From Lachnospiraceae bacterium (GTDB taxonomy: Bacteria > Bacillota > Clostridia > Lachnospirales > Lachnospiraceae): a stretch of DNA of 51,875 nt. The position numbers were made by a program, and so were the translations under genes. Shown here piece by piece: positions 45,003-51,875 of the stretch. Within the stretch, counting starts at the first letter, position 1. Each line of letters starts with the position of its first letter. The notes beneath the pieces were generated by a model. That model had not been told where the DNA came from. It made no database searches and worked only from the letters and a program-made list of their open reading frames with translations. The stretch spans positions 1 through 51,875 of the forward strand of contig JAEENO010000036.1 in the NCBI GenBank assembly GCA_016283755.1, given 5' to 3'.

Positions 45003-46223
45003 ATGATGAAGAAGCATTTCGGTAACAGAATTATAGTTATGCTTTCTATATGTGTACTTATTCTTTCCTTATTTGGCGGTTGTGGCAAAAAAACGCCTAC
45101 AATTGTAATCGGTGGCAACGGCACCGGACTTCCGCCTGTATCATCGGGTAATGCCAAGAATAATGAGGAGGAGGAGAAAGAACTTCCGACATTATTTGTA
45201 TTTGAAGGAATTAATGAAGAAATGCATCTTATTAATTTCTTAAAGATTGGCAAATCCAGCAGAAAATATGTATTCAATTACTCCGGAAGAAGCGCTTTTA
45301 TAAGCAGATACGGTTCATATATGACTGTTCATGACTTAATACCGGGTGACGTTGTGGAGCTTAAGGTTAAAGAATCCGAGCAGCTTATACTTGAGTGCAA
45401 GATATCTGCGGATGTATTCCGCTATGATGACGTTGAGGAATTTTCGATAGACCCCGATAAGGATATGCTTGTTGTCTTTGGCGAGAAGTACTATATACCT
45501 GAAAATACGCCTGTATATAAGGGCGATGAGGTAATAGACAGAACAAGGCTTACCGGTAACGAGATGATAACCGTTTACGGTTACGAGAAGACTGTCTATT
45601 CCGTGCAGATAACGACGGGACACGGTGTGCTTGCGTTTACCAATACGACAGAGTTTGAGGGCGGATACTACGTGCTTGGTAACTTAATGGCAGGCGAGAT
45701 AACCAAGGATCTTAGATTTAATGTGCGCTGCGGAACCTATACTTTACTTGTTGCGCATAATGAGCAGAGCGGTTCTGCAGAGGTTACAATAGAAGAGAAT
45801 AAGGTTACATTTGTTAACCTGCAGAAATTTGTTAATAATGAAATTAAGCGCTGCGCAATAACCTTCCTTGTATCGGATCCTAATGCGAAGCTTACGATTA
45901 ACGGGCAGGTAGTGGATTATTCTAAGGCAATATCGCTTAAATACGGTATGTACAGGATAGTATGTACCTGTGACGGGTATGAAGAGTGGAGCAGATTATT
46001 GTTCGTTAATTCGAAGACCGCGTATATCGATATTAATCTTGAGAAGATTGTCGATAATAACACCGATGATGACGATAATGGCGACGATGACAACGGCGAC
46101 GATGACAACGGTGATGATGACAACGGCGATGATGACGATGATAACGGCGACGATGACGACGATGATAATGGCGGTGAAGACAATAACGACGATGACAATG
46201 AAGAAGACAACAGCAATGACTAA
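45003..46223 (+). CDS. PEGA-type lipoprotein with long acidic Asp/Asn/Gly tail
   Basis: 406 aa. Lipobox FGGC (Cys27). The middle is beta-rich, and residues around 285-345 (DPNAKLTINGQVVDY...YGMYRIVCTCDGYEEW) resemble a PEGA domain, a beta-sandwich seen in surface proteins. The last 57 residues or so are almost only Asp, Asn and Gly, built from a 15-bp unit encoding DDDNG repeated from about 46060. Such tails may bind Ca2+ or keep the protein extended. AAAGGAGAG precedes tandem ATGs (45003, 45006). Last gene of the long run; no intrinsic terminator follows before the hup promoter. Confidence 0.8.
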   Translation: MMKKHFGNRIIVMLSICVLILSLFGGCGKKTPTIVIGGNGTGLPPVSSGNAKNNEEEEKELPTLFVFEGINEEMHLINFLKIGKSSRKYVFNYSGRSAFISRYGSYMTVHDLIPGDVVELKVKESEQLILECKISADVFRYDDVEEFSIDPDKDMLVVFGEKYYIPENTPVYKGDEVIDRTRLTGNEMITVYGYEKTVYSVQITTGHGVLAFTNTTEFEGGYYVLGNLMAGEITKDLRFNVRCGTYTLLVAHNEQSGSAEVTIEENKVTFVNLQKFVNNEIKRCAITFLVSDPNAKLTINGQVVDYSKAISLKYGMYRIVCTCDGYEEWSRLLFVNSKTAYIDINLEKIVDNNTDDDDNGDDDNGDDDNGDDDNGDDDDDNGDDDDDDNGGEDNNDDDNEEDNSND

Positions 46224-46355
46224 AATCGTGTAAATTTGGCACTTTACAGCGCTTGTTAATTGTATGTTTAACAACTGCTTGGCGAAGGAACATAGATTTG
46301 TGGAGCATTTTAACGAAAAAATCATTAAAAAAGCGGATAAATTGGTTATTTTTTA

Positions 46356-46384
46356 TTGACAAATGCTTAAAAAGAAAGTATAAA
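46356..46384 (+). promoter_or_regulatory. Promoter of hup
   Basis: TTGACA (46356-46361), 17-bp spacer, TATAAA (46379-46384). The upstream A/T-rich tract could be an UP element. The gap 46224-46355 has no gene I can support. Confidence 0.85.
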
Positions 46385-46451
46385 TAAAAAGTGAGAGAAA
46401 TCTCAACATAATAAAATATCCAGTATTAATAATACAAGGAGGAACTTAATA

Positions 46452-46727
46452 ATGAACAAAGCAGAATTAGTAGCAGTTATGGCTGAGAAGTCAGGCATCA
46501 GCAAGAAGGCAGCTGAAGCAGCATTAAAGGCATTCACAGAGGCAGTTACAAAGGAACTCAAGAAGGGCCAGAAGGTTCAGTTAGTTGGCTTCGGTACATT
46601 CGAAGTAGCTAAGAGAGCAGCTAGAGTTGGTAGAAACCCTCAGACAGGTGCTGAAATGAAGATTAAGGCTTCAAAGGCTCCTAAGTTTAAGCCGGGCAAG
46701 GCATTAAAGGATGCTGTTAACAAATAA
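46452..46727 (+). CDS. hup: HU-type nucleoid DNA-binding protein
   Basis: 91 aa. Typical HU from MNKAELVAVMAEKSGISKKAAEAALKAF to GRNPQTGAEMKIKASKAPKFKPGKALKDAV, with the arm proline in RNPQTG. It bends and compacts DNA. It shows codon use of a highly expressed gene (few rare codons, much GCA/AAG/ACA) and a strong AAGGAGG site. It is followed by rqcP, the order common in Clostridia. Confidence 0.97.
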   Translation: MNKAELVAVMAEKSGISKKAAEAALKAFTEAVTKELKKGQKVQLVGFGTFEVAKRAARVGRNPQTGAEMKIKASKAPKFKPGKALKDAVNK

Positions 46728-46748
46728 TTGAATTTGATACAGAATTTA

Positions 46749-46775
46749 GGGGACGTGCTTTGCACGTCCCTTTTT
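46749..46775 (+). terminator. Intrinsic terminator of hup
   Basis: GGGACGTGC (46750-46758) / GCACGTCCC (46762-46770), TTT loop, T5 tail. Confidence 0.92.
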
Positions 46776-46809
46776 ACAATCAGTAATTATAATCGGGAAG
46801 GTGATGGGT

Positions 46810-47049
46810 ATGAGACTTGATAAATATCTTAAGGTGTCGAGATTAATTAAGAGAAGAACTGTTGCTGCAGATGCATGCAATGCGGGCCGTGTGACGATAA
46901 ATGGGAAAATAGCCAAAGCTTCAAGTGAAGTTAAGGTAGGAGATATAATAGAGATATCCTTCGGAACCAATCCTGTTAAGGCGGAAGTTCTTGATATACA
47001 GGATACATCGAAGAAAGATGAAGCAAAGGAGCTTTTCAGATACCTTTAA
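46810..47049 (+). CDS. rqcP: RqcP (YabO-type) S4-domain ribosome quality-control factor
   Basis: 79 aa. MRLDKYLKVSRLIKRRTVAADACNAGRVTINGKIAKASSEVKVGDIIEISFG is close to Bacillus YabO/RqcP, which helps RqcH add alanine tails to peptides stuck on 50S subunits. Start 46810 is favoured because the family begins MRLDK and AAGGTG lies 6 bp upstream; ATG 46804 and GTG 46801 are in-frame but sit in the ribosome site. Its place before divIC matches Bacillus, but yabP and yabQ are missing. Confidence 0.92.
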   Translation: MRLDKYLKVSRLIKRRTVAADACNAGRVTINGKIAKASSEVKVGDIIEISFGTNPVKAEVLDIQDTSKKDEAKELFRYL

Positions 47050-47135
47050 TATGCCCTGCATGGTTGCATTTTATATTGAAAAAGGTTAAGATTATCATAT
47101 GTATGGAATTATCCCTTATGGGGGAAGGGTAGCGT

Positions 47136-47423
47136 ATGAGTCGAAAAAAAGGTAAAAAGAGGCGTTCGCATCTTGTTACAATCACTTTATTGCTCCTTTT
47201 GGTGGTACTTGGATTTAACATGGTAAAGTTATACGGCAAGAATCGCGCGCTGGAGAAGCAGGAACAATACTACAGCGATGCAATAGAAGATGAGAAGGAA
47301 CGTAGTGAGAATCTCAGCAAGTTTGAGGAGTTCACCAAGACCATCGAATTTATTGAGAAGATGGCAAGAGAGAAACTGGGTCTCGTTTTCGGTAACGAGA
47401 TTATATTTAAGGAGGAAGAATAG
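47136..47423 (+). CDS. divIC: Septum formation initiator DivIC/FtsB-like protein
   Basis: 95 aa. Basic N-terminus MSRKKGKKRR, one membrane helix (about 12-29), then a coiled coil and the conserved IEFIEKMAREKLGLVFGNEIIFKE ending found in DivIC/FtsB. It joins DivIB and FtsL in the divisome. GGGGGAAGGG precedes the ATG. Position before tilS matches other Firmicutes. Sequence is too short to separate it from FtsL-type proteins beyond context. Confidence 0.85.
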   Translation: MSRKKGKKRRSHLVTITLLLLLVVLGFNMVKLYGKNRALEKQEQYYSDAIEDEKERSENLSKFEEFTKTIEFIEKMAREKLGLVFGNEIIFKEEE

Positions 47424-47446
47424 CGTCTATAATCGGGCGCTTTTTT
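47422..47446 (+). terminator. Short terminator overlapping the divIC stop codon
   Basis: AGCGTC (47422-47427) / GGGCGCT (47436-47441 region, one G-T pair), then TTTTTTC. A weak stem, but with a good T run. It lies just before tilS and may lower readthrough. Confidence 0.6.
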
Positions 47447-47455
47447 CATAGAATT

Positions 47456-48799
47456 ATGAATGTAAGAGAGGCAGTGTATACTAATATCACAGTGCATGAG
47501 CTTATAGGTGCCGGCGACAGGGTATTGATCGGATTATCGGGCGGTGCCGATTCAGTATGCCTTCTTACAGCCTTAAATGAGCTTAGAGAGCGATTGTGCT
47601 TTGAGCTCGGAGCAATGCATATCAATCACGGACTTCGTAAAGAAGCAGGTGAGGATGAAGCCTATTCGAAAGAATTATGTGAAAAATACGGTATTCCTTT
47701 TTACAGTGAGAGGATCGATGTTGTTACGTATGCGGATAACAAGGGGCTGTCTACGGAAGAAGCAGGAAGAATACTAAGGTACGAAGCTTTTGATAAGTGT
47801 ATGATAATCAATGGTTATAATAAGCTTGCAACAGCACATCATGCCAACGATCTTGCGGAGACGATGCTTCTGTTTCTTGCAAGAGGAACCGGTATTAAAG
47901 GACTTAATCCGATTAAGTATAAGAACGGTATTGTAATAAGACCGCTACTGTCGGTTAGTAAGCAGGATATATTGGCATTTCTTGAAGAAGAAGGAATTAA
48001 GCACTGTGAGGATTTGACCAACAGCGATAACGATTATACTAGAAATTATATAAGAAACGAGATTATTCCGAGACTTGAAGAAGTTAATGATAAGGCAGTA
48101 GATCATATGGTCAGAACTGCGGATATCGTATCGGAAGCCTATGACATTATAGAAGATGAGCTTAACCGTCTGGAAGAGACGTATATAAGGCGGGAGAATA
48201 ATGAATACACAGTATGCCTTGAGACAAAGCTTCTTAAGCCCTATATGTTCAAGTCGCTTATACATAGAGCCATTGCCAAAGCTGCACAGGCGGAAAAGGA
48301 TATTACAGCTGCGCACATAGAAGCGGTTGCAAGCCTTATGGATAAGCAGGTCGGCAAGATGGTCGACCTTCCCTATAATCTGAAAGCTCGCCGTGAGTAT
48401 GACGGCATCTTAATTAAAAGCGCCGATTCTTATGGCGTTTATAGCAATGAACATGCGATAACCTATAAGACAAGAGCTTTTATAAGACAAGACGGGCTAA
48501 ATATCCCCGAAAAAGAATATACCAAATGGTTTGATTATGATATAATAAAGGATACATTCATTATAAGACCTGTCGACGATAATGACGAGATAACCGTTCT
48601 TAAAAATGGCGGAACCAAGAAGGTTAAAGAACTTTTTAAGGACCTTAAAGTCCCGATTGATAAGCGCAAGAGTTATATGTGTGTGGCGCAGGGCAATCAC
48701 GTATATTGGATAATAGGTTTAAGAATGGGCGAAGACGCCAAGATTACTGAGAATACTAAGACAATACTTGAAATAGATATATCGGAGGTAGAAAGATGA
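47456..48799 (+). CDS. tilS: tRNA(Ile)-lysidine synthetase
   Basis: 447 aa. N-type ATP pyrophosphatase P-loop VLIGLSGGADSVCLLTAL, then AMHINHGLRKEAGEDEAYSKELCEKYGI and TAHHANDLAETMLLFLARGTGIKGL. It changes C34 of tRNA-Ile(CAU) to lysidine so that AUA is read as isoleucine, an essential step. There is no clear ribosome site before ATG 47456, which lies only 10 bp after a T run, so translation may be low. Stop overlaps the hpt start (ATGA). Confidence 0.94.
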   Translation: MNVREAVYTNITVHELIGAGDRVLIGLSGGADSVCLLTALNELRERLCFELGAMHINHGLRKEAGEDEAYSKELCEKYGIPFYSERIDVVTYADNKGLSTEEAGRILRYEAFDKCMIINGYNKLATAHHANDLAETMLLFLARGTGIKGLNPIKYKNGIVIRPLLSVSKQDILAFLEEEGIKHCEDLTNSDNDYTRNYIRNEIIPRLEEVNDKAVDHMVRTADIVSEAYDIIEDELNRLEETYIRRENNEYTVCLETKLLKPYMFKSLIHRAIAKAAQAEKDITAAHIEAVASLMDKQVGKMVDLPYNLKARREYDGILIKSADSYGVYSNEHAITYKTRAFIRQDGLNIPEKEYTKWFDYDIIKDTFIIRPVDDNDEITVLKNGGTKKVKELFKDLKVPIDKRKSYMCVAQGNHVYWIIGLRMGEDAKITENTKTILEIDISEVER

Positions 48800-49320
48800 G
48801 CGAGAAGATATCAGTAATGATTTCGGAAAGCGAAGTAGACAAGCGAATTGCTGAACTTGGTGCTAAGATCAGTAAGGATTACGAAGGTAAGACGGTTCAC
48901 ATGATATGCGTGCTTAAGGGCGGCGTTTTCTTCATGTGTGAACTTGCCAAGAAGATTACGGTTCCTGTAACGATGGACTTTATGTCCGTATCAAGTTACG
49001 GCAACGGAACTGTATCAAGCGGTGTCGTTAAGATAGTGAAGGATCTTGATGAGATGATAGAAGGTAAGGATGTTCTTGTAGTTGAAGATATTATCGATTC
49101 CGGAAGAACATTAAGCTATCTTCTTGAGAATCTTAAGAACAGAAAGCCTGCAAGTCTTAAGTTATGTACGCTTCTTGATAAGCCTGACAGAAGAGTTACA
49201 GAAGTTGATGTGGATTATACGGGCTTTGAGATAGAAGATAAATTCGTTATAGGATATGGACTTGATTATGCGCAGAAGTACAGAAATCTTCCGTATATCG
49301 GCGTAGTTGAGCTTGATTAA
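48796..49320 (+). CDS. hpt: Hypoxanthine phosphoribosyltransferase
   Basis: 174 aa purine salvage enzyme making IMP or GMP from the base and PRPP. PRPP motif is VLVVEDIIDSGRTLSYLLENL. Other blocks are HMICVLKGGVFFMCELAKKI, DFMSVSSYGNGTVSSG and KFVIGYGLDYAQKYRNLPYIGVVE. GAGGT precedes it. The tilS-hpt-ftsH order is conserved in Firmicutes and HPRT can activate ftsH expression in some. Confidence 0.96.
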   Translation: MSEKISVMISESEVDKRIAELGAKISKDYEGKTVHMICVLKGGVFFMCELAKKITVPVTMDFMSVSSYGNGTVSSGVVKIVKDLDEMIEGKDVLVVEDIIDSGRTLSYLLENLKNRKPASLKLCTLLDKPDRRVTEVDVDYTGFEIEDKFVIGYGLDYAQKYRNLPYIGVVELD

Positions 49321-49339
49321 CAGGTTGGAGGAAGATTAA

Positions 49340-51169
49340 TTGAGAAGCACAAGAAGAGGCATATTCTTGTATCTTATCCTCATCCTTGCGGTTGTCGGCA
49401 TTTGGATGTTCTATGGCAGAGTGTCGATTGTGGATGAGTCATATAACAAGAATCAGCTTATTAAGGATATAGAAGATGGCAAGGTAGTAAGTATTACCTT
49501 GCAGCAGGCAAGAGAAGTACCGACGGGATATGTAAGAATCAGACTTGTTAATCCGGAAGATACCTCGAAGCCTAAGCTTGTTGTAATGGCGACACCTAAT
49601 GTGGCCGAGACGGAGAGCTTACTTAATGAGGCGGGTTTCACCAAATATACCGTAACGGAAGTTCCGGCAGAGAGCTTCTTAAAAGAGCTTTTACCGTTAC
49701 TGTTAATATTCGGTGCGATGTTCATATTATTTATTATATTGATGAACCGCCAGGCAGCGGGTGGCGGCGGAGTACCTCGTAATGATTTTGGAAGAAGCAG
49801 AGCCAGACTTCATGAGAAGAATGAGATTACGGTTAATTTCGATTCTGTAGCCGGCCTTAAGGAAGAAAAGGAAGAACTTTCGGAGATAGTCGATTTCCTT
49901 AAAGAACCTGCAAAATATACGGAACTCGGAGCAAGAATTCCTAAGGGAATAATTCTTGTAGGCCCTCCGGGAACAGGTAAGACACTTCTTGCCAAGGCAG
50001 TTGCGGGAGAAGCGGGAGTGCCGTTCTTCTCGATATCGGGTTCCGATTTCGTCGAATTATATGTAGGTATAGGTGCGGCACGTGTAAGAGATCTTTTCGC
50101 TGAAGCTAAGGCTAATGCGCCGTGTATTGTATTTATAGATGAGATTGATGCCGTTGCACGTCATAGAGGTTCGGGTCTCGGCGGCGGACATGATGAGAGA
50201 GAACAGACATTGAACCAGCTTCTTGTTGAGATGGATGGATTTGGCAATAACGAAGGAATTATCGTTATGGCAGCAACCAACAGAGTTGATATATTGGACC
50301 CTGCAATTATGCGACCGGGCAGATTCGACAGAAAAGTATATGTCGGACGACCTGATGTTAAGGCCAGAAGAGAGATATTGGATGTTCATATCAAGAATAA
50401 GCCGCTTGCAGATGACGTGGATCTTGAGAAGGTTGCAAGGACTACATCGGGATTTGTCGGTGCGGATCTTGAGAATCTTATGAATGAGGCTGCAATTGCC
50501 GCAGCAAAAGACGGACGTAAGTATATTATTCAGGAAGATATTAATAAAAGTTTCGTAAAGGTAGGCATCGGTACCGAGAAGAGAAGCCGGGTGGTTTCCG
50601 AGAAGGAGCGTAAGATTACAGCTTATCATGAAGCAGGACATGCAATCTTATTCCATCTTCTTCCTGATGTGGGACCTGTACATACGGTATCAATTATTCC
50701 TACAGGTAATTCTGCAGCAGGATATACAATGCCGCTTGAACAGGATGATAATATGTTCCTTACCAAGAACAAAATGCTTCAGGATATTATGGTTGATCTT
50801 GGCGGAAGAATAGCAGAAGAGCTTATATTTAACGATGTGACGACGGGCGCAAGCCAGGATCTTAAGCAAGCCACAAAGCTTGCCCGTGCAATGATAATGA
50901 AGTACGGAATGTCCGATAAGATCGGTCTTATAAGTCTTGATAACGAGGAAGAAGAAGTATATATTGCCAGGGAAATGGCGCATGCCAGATCTTACGGCGA
51001 GAATGTTGCAACGAAGATTGATGAGGAAGTTAAGTCAATAATCGATGACTGCTATTCTAAGGCTAAGGGAATCATTAACGATCATATGGCAGAACTTCAT
51101 AAGATTTCGGAATTACTTCTTGAGAAGGAGCGTATTACACGCGAAGAATTTGAGTCTGTGTTCGATTAG
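49340..51169 (+). CDS. ftsH: ATP-dependent zinc metalloprotease FtsH
   Basis: 609 aa membrane protease that degrades misfolded membrane proteins and regulators. TM1 about 8-25, extracytoplasmic domain, TM2 about 115-136. AAA+ Walker A GPPGTGKT (208-215), Walker [17 protein letters not shown], second region of homology [25 protein letters not shown]. Zinc site HEAGH with His430. The start is TTG 49340, placed 8 bp after GGAGGAAG; no ATG in frame lies before the first membrane helix ends, so TTG is secure. Confidence 0.96.
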   Translation: MRSTRRGIFLYLILILAVVGIWMFYGRVSIVDESYNKNQLIKDIEDGKVVSITLQQAREVPTGYVRIRLVNPEDTSKPKLVVMATPNVAETESLLNEAGFTKYTVTEVPAESFLKELLPLLLIFGAMFILFIILMNRQAAGGGGVPRNDFGRSRARLHEKNEITVNFDSVAGLKEEKEELSEIVDFLKEPAKYTELGARIPKGIILVGPPGTGKTLLAKAVAGEAGVPFFSISGSDFVELYVGIGAARVRDLFAEAKANAPCIVFIDEIDAVARHRGSGLGGGHDEREQTLNQLLVEMDGFGNNEGIIVMAATNRVDILDPAIMRPGRFDRKVYVGRPDVKARREILDVHIKNKPLADDVDLEKVARTTSGFVGADLENLMNEAAIAAAKDGRKYIIQEDINKSFVKVGIGTEKRSRVVSEKERKITAYHEAGHAILFHLLPDVGPVHTVSIIPTGNSAAGYTMPLEQDDNMFLTKNKMLQDIMVDLGGRIAEELIFNDVTTGASQDLKQATKLARAMIMKYGMSDKIGLISLDNEEEEVYIAREMAHARSYGENVATKIDEEVKSIIDDCYSKAKGIINDHMAELHKISELLLEKERITREEFESVFD

Positions 51170-51353
51170 TGAATACAATTCATCTTTAAGGTGACAAAGG
51201 TGAAAAAGAGTTGTGCATATATAACAAAAAGGATTATCGGTCATATATAATTTTTGGGAAAACTTACGATGCGACATATGGTAGTATAATAGATGTAAAC
51301 CCCCAATACATTATATAATTTTTGCTAACCCCATAGTAAAAATACCTTCTCCT
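51170..51353. other. Intergenic stretch after ftsH, no gene seen
   Basis: A/T-rich. TATAAT at 51285-51290 lacks a good -35 box. From there to the terminator at 51354-51386 a short RNA of about 85-90 nt could be made, but there is no conserved fold or ORF I can support. Confidence 0.3.
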
Positions 51354-51386
51354 AAAAGACAACCAGCGACGGTTGTCTTTTTGTTT
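51354..51386 (+). terminator. Intrinsic terminator downstream of ftsH
   Basis: AAAGACAACC (51355-51364) / GGTTGTCTTT (51371-51380), AGCGAC loop, then TTGTTTT. It is 185 bp from the ftsH stop, so it may end ftsH or a short RNA made in between. Confidence 0.9.
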
Positions 51387-51408
51387 TGTGTAGATTTATT
51401 GAATTGCA

Positions 51409-51437
51409 TTGCCAGTTTTAAAAGTATTCTTTATAAT
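51409..51437 (+). promoter_or_regulatory. Promoter of the TetR-family gene
   Basis: TTGCCA (51409-51414), 17-bp spacer, perfect TATAAT (51432-51437). Confidence 0.8.
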
Positions 51438-51465
51438 GATTTTAAAGTCAATATAAAGAAACCCG

Positions 51466-51479
51466 TTAATGCGCATTAA
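51466..51479 (+). promoter_or_regulatory. Palindromic operator candidate in the TetR-gene leader
   Basis: Perfect 14-bp palindrome TTAATGCGCATTAA, about 22 bp after the expected transcription start and 15 bp before the start codon. The usual place for TetR autoregulation. Confidence 0.55.
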
Positions 51480-51494
51480 TAGAGGATAAAAAAG

Positions 51495-51875
51495 TTGGCA
51501 AAACAATCAAAAATGAATAAATCGGAACGCAGCGATAAAATACTAAATGCTGCTATATATGAGTTTGCAATGAGAGGATATGCAAATGCGAAGCTTTCGG
51601 ATATTGCGGCGCGTGCAGGCGTGTCGTACGGGCTGGTTTCGACCAGATTCGGTTCGAAAGAGGAGCTTTTGTGTGCCTCTTTATTTGTTATTACGGACAT
51701 TTTTGATAAGGCGGAGTATATGAAAGGCGATGTAATTGACAGACTTTCATGTGTTATCGATTGTCTAAGAGAATATGCCGAAAAGGATATCATGAAGTTC
51801 GATTTCTGCCTTACAGTGCTCACCGGTAAGGATATGCCTGAAAGTGTAGACAGGATGCTCTGGGAATATTTTACA
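51495..51875 (+). CDS. TetR-family transcriptional regulator (3' end outside window)
   Basis: First 127 residues, open to the window edge. The N-terminal HTH is typical: NKSERSDKILNAAIYEFAMRGYANAK, LSDIAARAGVSYGLVSTRFGSKEELL. The ligand-binding domain begins after about residue 65. Start TTG 51495 is chosen because AGAGGA lies 8 bp upstream; ATG 51513 (six codons later) is an alternative. The 14-bp palindrome just before it is a likely self-binding site. Ligand and targets unknown. Confidence 0.85.
   Translation, partial: MAKQSKMNKSERSDKILNAAIYEFAMRGYANAKLSDIAARAGVSYGLVSTRFGSKEELLCASLFVITDIFDKAEYMKGDVIDRLSCVIDCLREYAEKDIMKFDFCLTVLTGKDMPESVDRMLWEYFT

Noticed and set aside
46051-46220. Tandem short DNA repeats resembling a CRISPR or satellite array
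   Set aside because: They are in-frame codons of the acidic lipoprotein tail, with no unique spacers.

Overview
The window reads as chromosomal core sequence of a low-GC Gram-positive bacterium of the class Clostridia, most likely family Lachnospiraceae (Butyrivibrio-like). This rests on A/T-rich codon use, strong AGGAGG-type ribosome binding sites, the archaeal-type short ProRS, a long (394 aa) PRPP synthetase, and Firmicutes gene neighbourhoods (spoVG, pth-mfd, hup-rqcP-divIC-tilS-hpt-ftsH, dnaD-dnaI). The sporulation genes that sit between rqcP and tilS in Bacillus (yabP, yabQ, spoIIE) are missing, which fits a non-sporulating lineage. The genus is inference; the family level is fairly secure. 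No phage, insertion sequence or CRISPR array was found.

Layout. 1-1960: end of a nitrogenase-component-1-like gene and a metal/cofactor-type substrate-binding lipoprotein, then a compact four-way-junction element (1831-1910) and a terminator. 1961-4851: CIRCE-controlled Hsp20 and a class A penicillin-binding protein. 4860-7820: CitA/CitB-type two-component system, divergent from a SemiSWEET-like transporter and a 59-aa repeat protein. 7952-9404: ECF sigma factor and its anti-sigma factor. 9450-10815: a toxin-antitoxin-like pair (DUF3990 ADP-ribosyltransferase-like protein plus HTH protein) with an operator palindrome inside its promoter. 10891-11205: tRNA-Pro(CGG) and a degenerate tRNA-Pro-like second copy with inverted-repeat ends. 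11257-15033: PHP phosphatase, HAD phosphatase and an ABC-2 exporter. 15058-20209 (minus strand): dnaD-dnaI-prs and murC, separated by an AT-rich gap with two same-orientation perfect DnaA boxes. 20322-24793: spoVG, pth, mfd. 24822-25279: two adjacent hairpin repeats of about 220 bp each. 25347-28592: CIRCE-controlled clpB-bioY. 28668-30530 (minus): a small membrane protein and an HD-GYP phosphodiesterase.

30638-46223 is the most striking stretch. A SAM-I riboswitch precedes metK, and 13 more same-strand genes follow with no gap larger than 36 bp: sensor kinase, OmpR-type regulator, DUF4349 lipoprotein, RluA-type pseudouridine synthase, diguanylate cyclase, proS, cca, GT2 glycosyltransferase, polysaccharide pyruvyl transferase, a MenD-like ThDP enzyme, aldo/keto reductase, an unknown membrane protein and an acidic-tailed PEGA-type lipoprotein. 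The last six suggest a surface glycan or envelope module. 46356-51169 carries hup, rqcP, divIC, tilS, hpt and ftsH. The window ends inside a TetR-family regulator with a palindrome in its leader.

The genes fit together as housekeeping functions (peptidoglycan synthesis, replication loading, translation quality control, tRNA maturation, nucleotide salvage) with stress control through HrcA/CIRCE and c-di-GMP signalling (one cyclase, one HD-GYP protein) next to envelope genes. The best candidates for something undescribed are the perfectly closed 80-nt junction element, the tandem long hairpins, the tRNA-like remnant, the toxin/HTH pair and the MenD-like/pyruvyl-transferase cluster.
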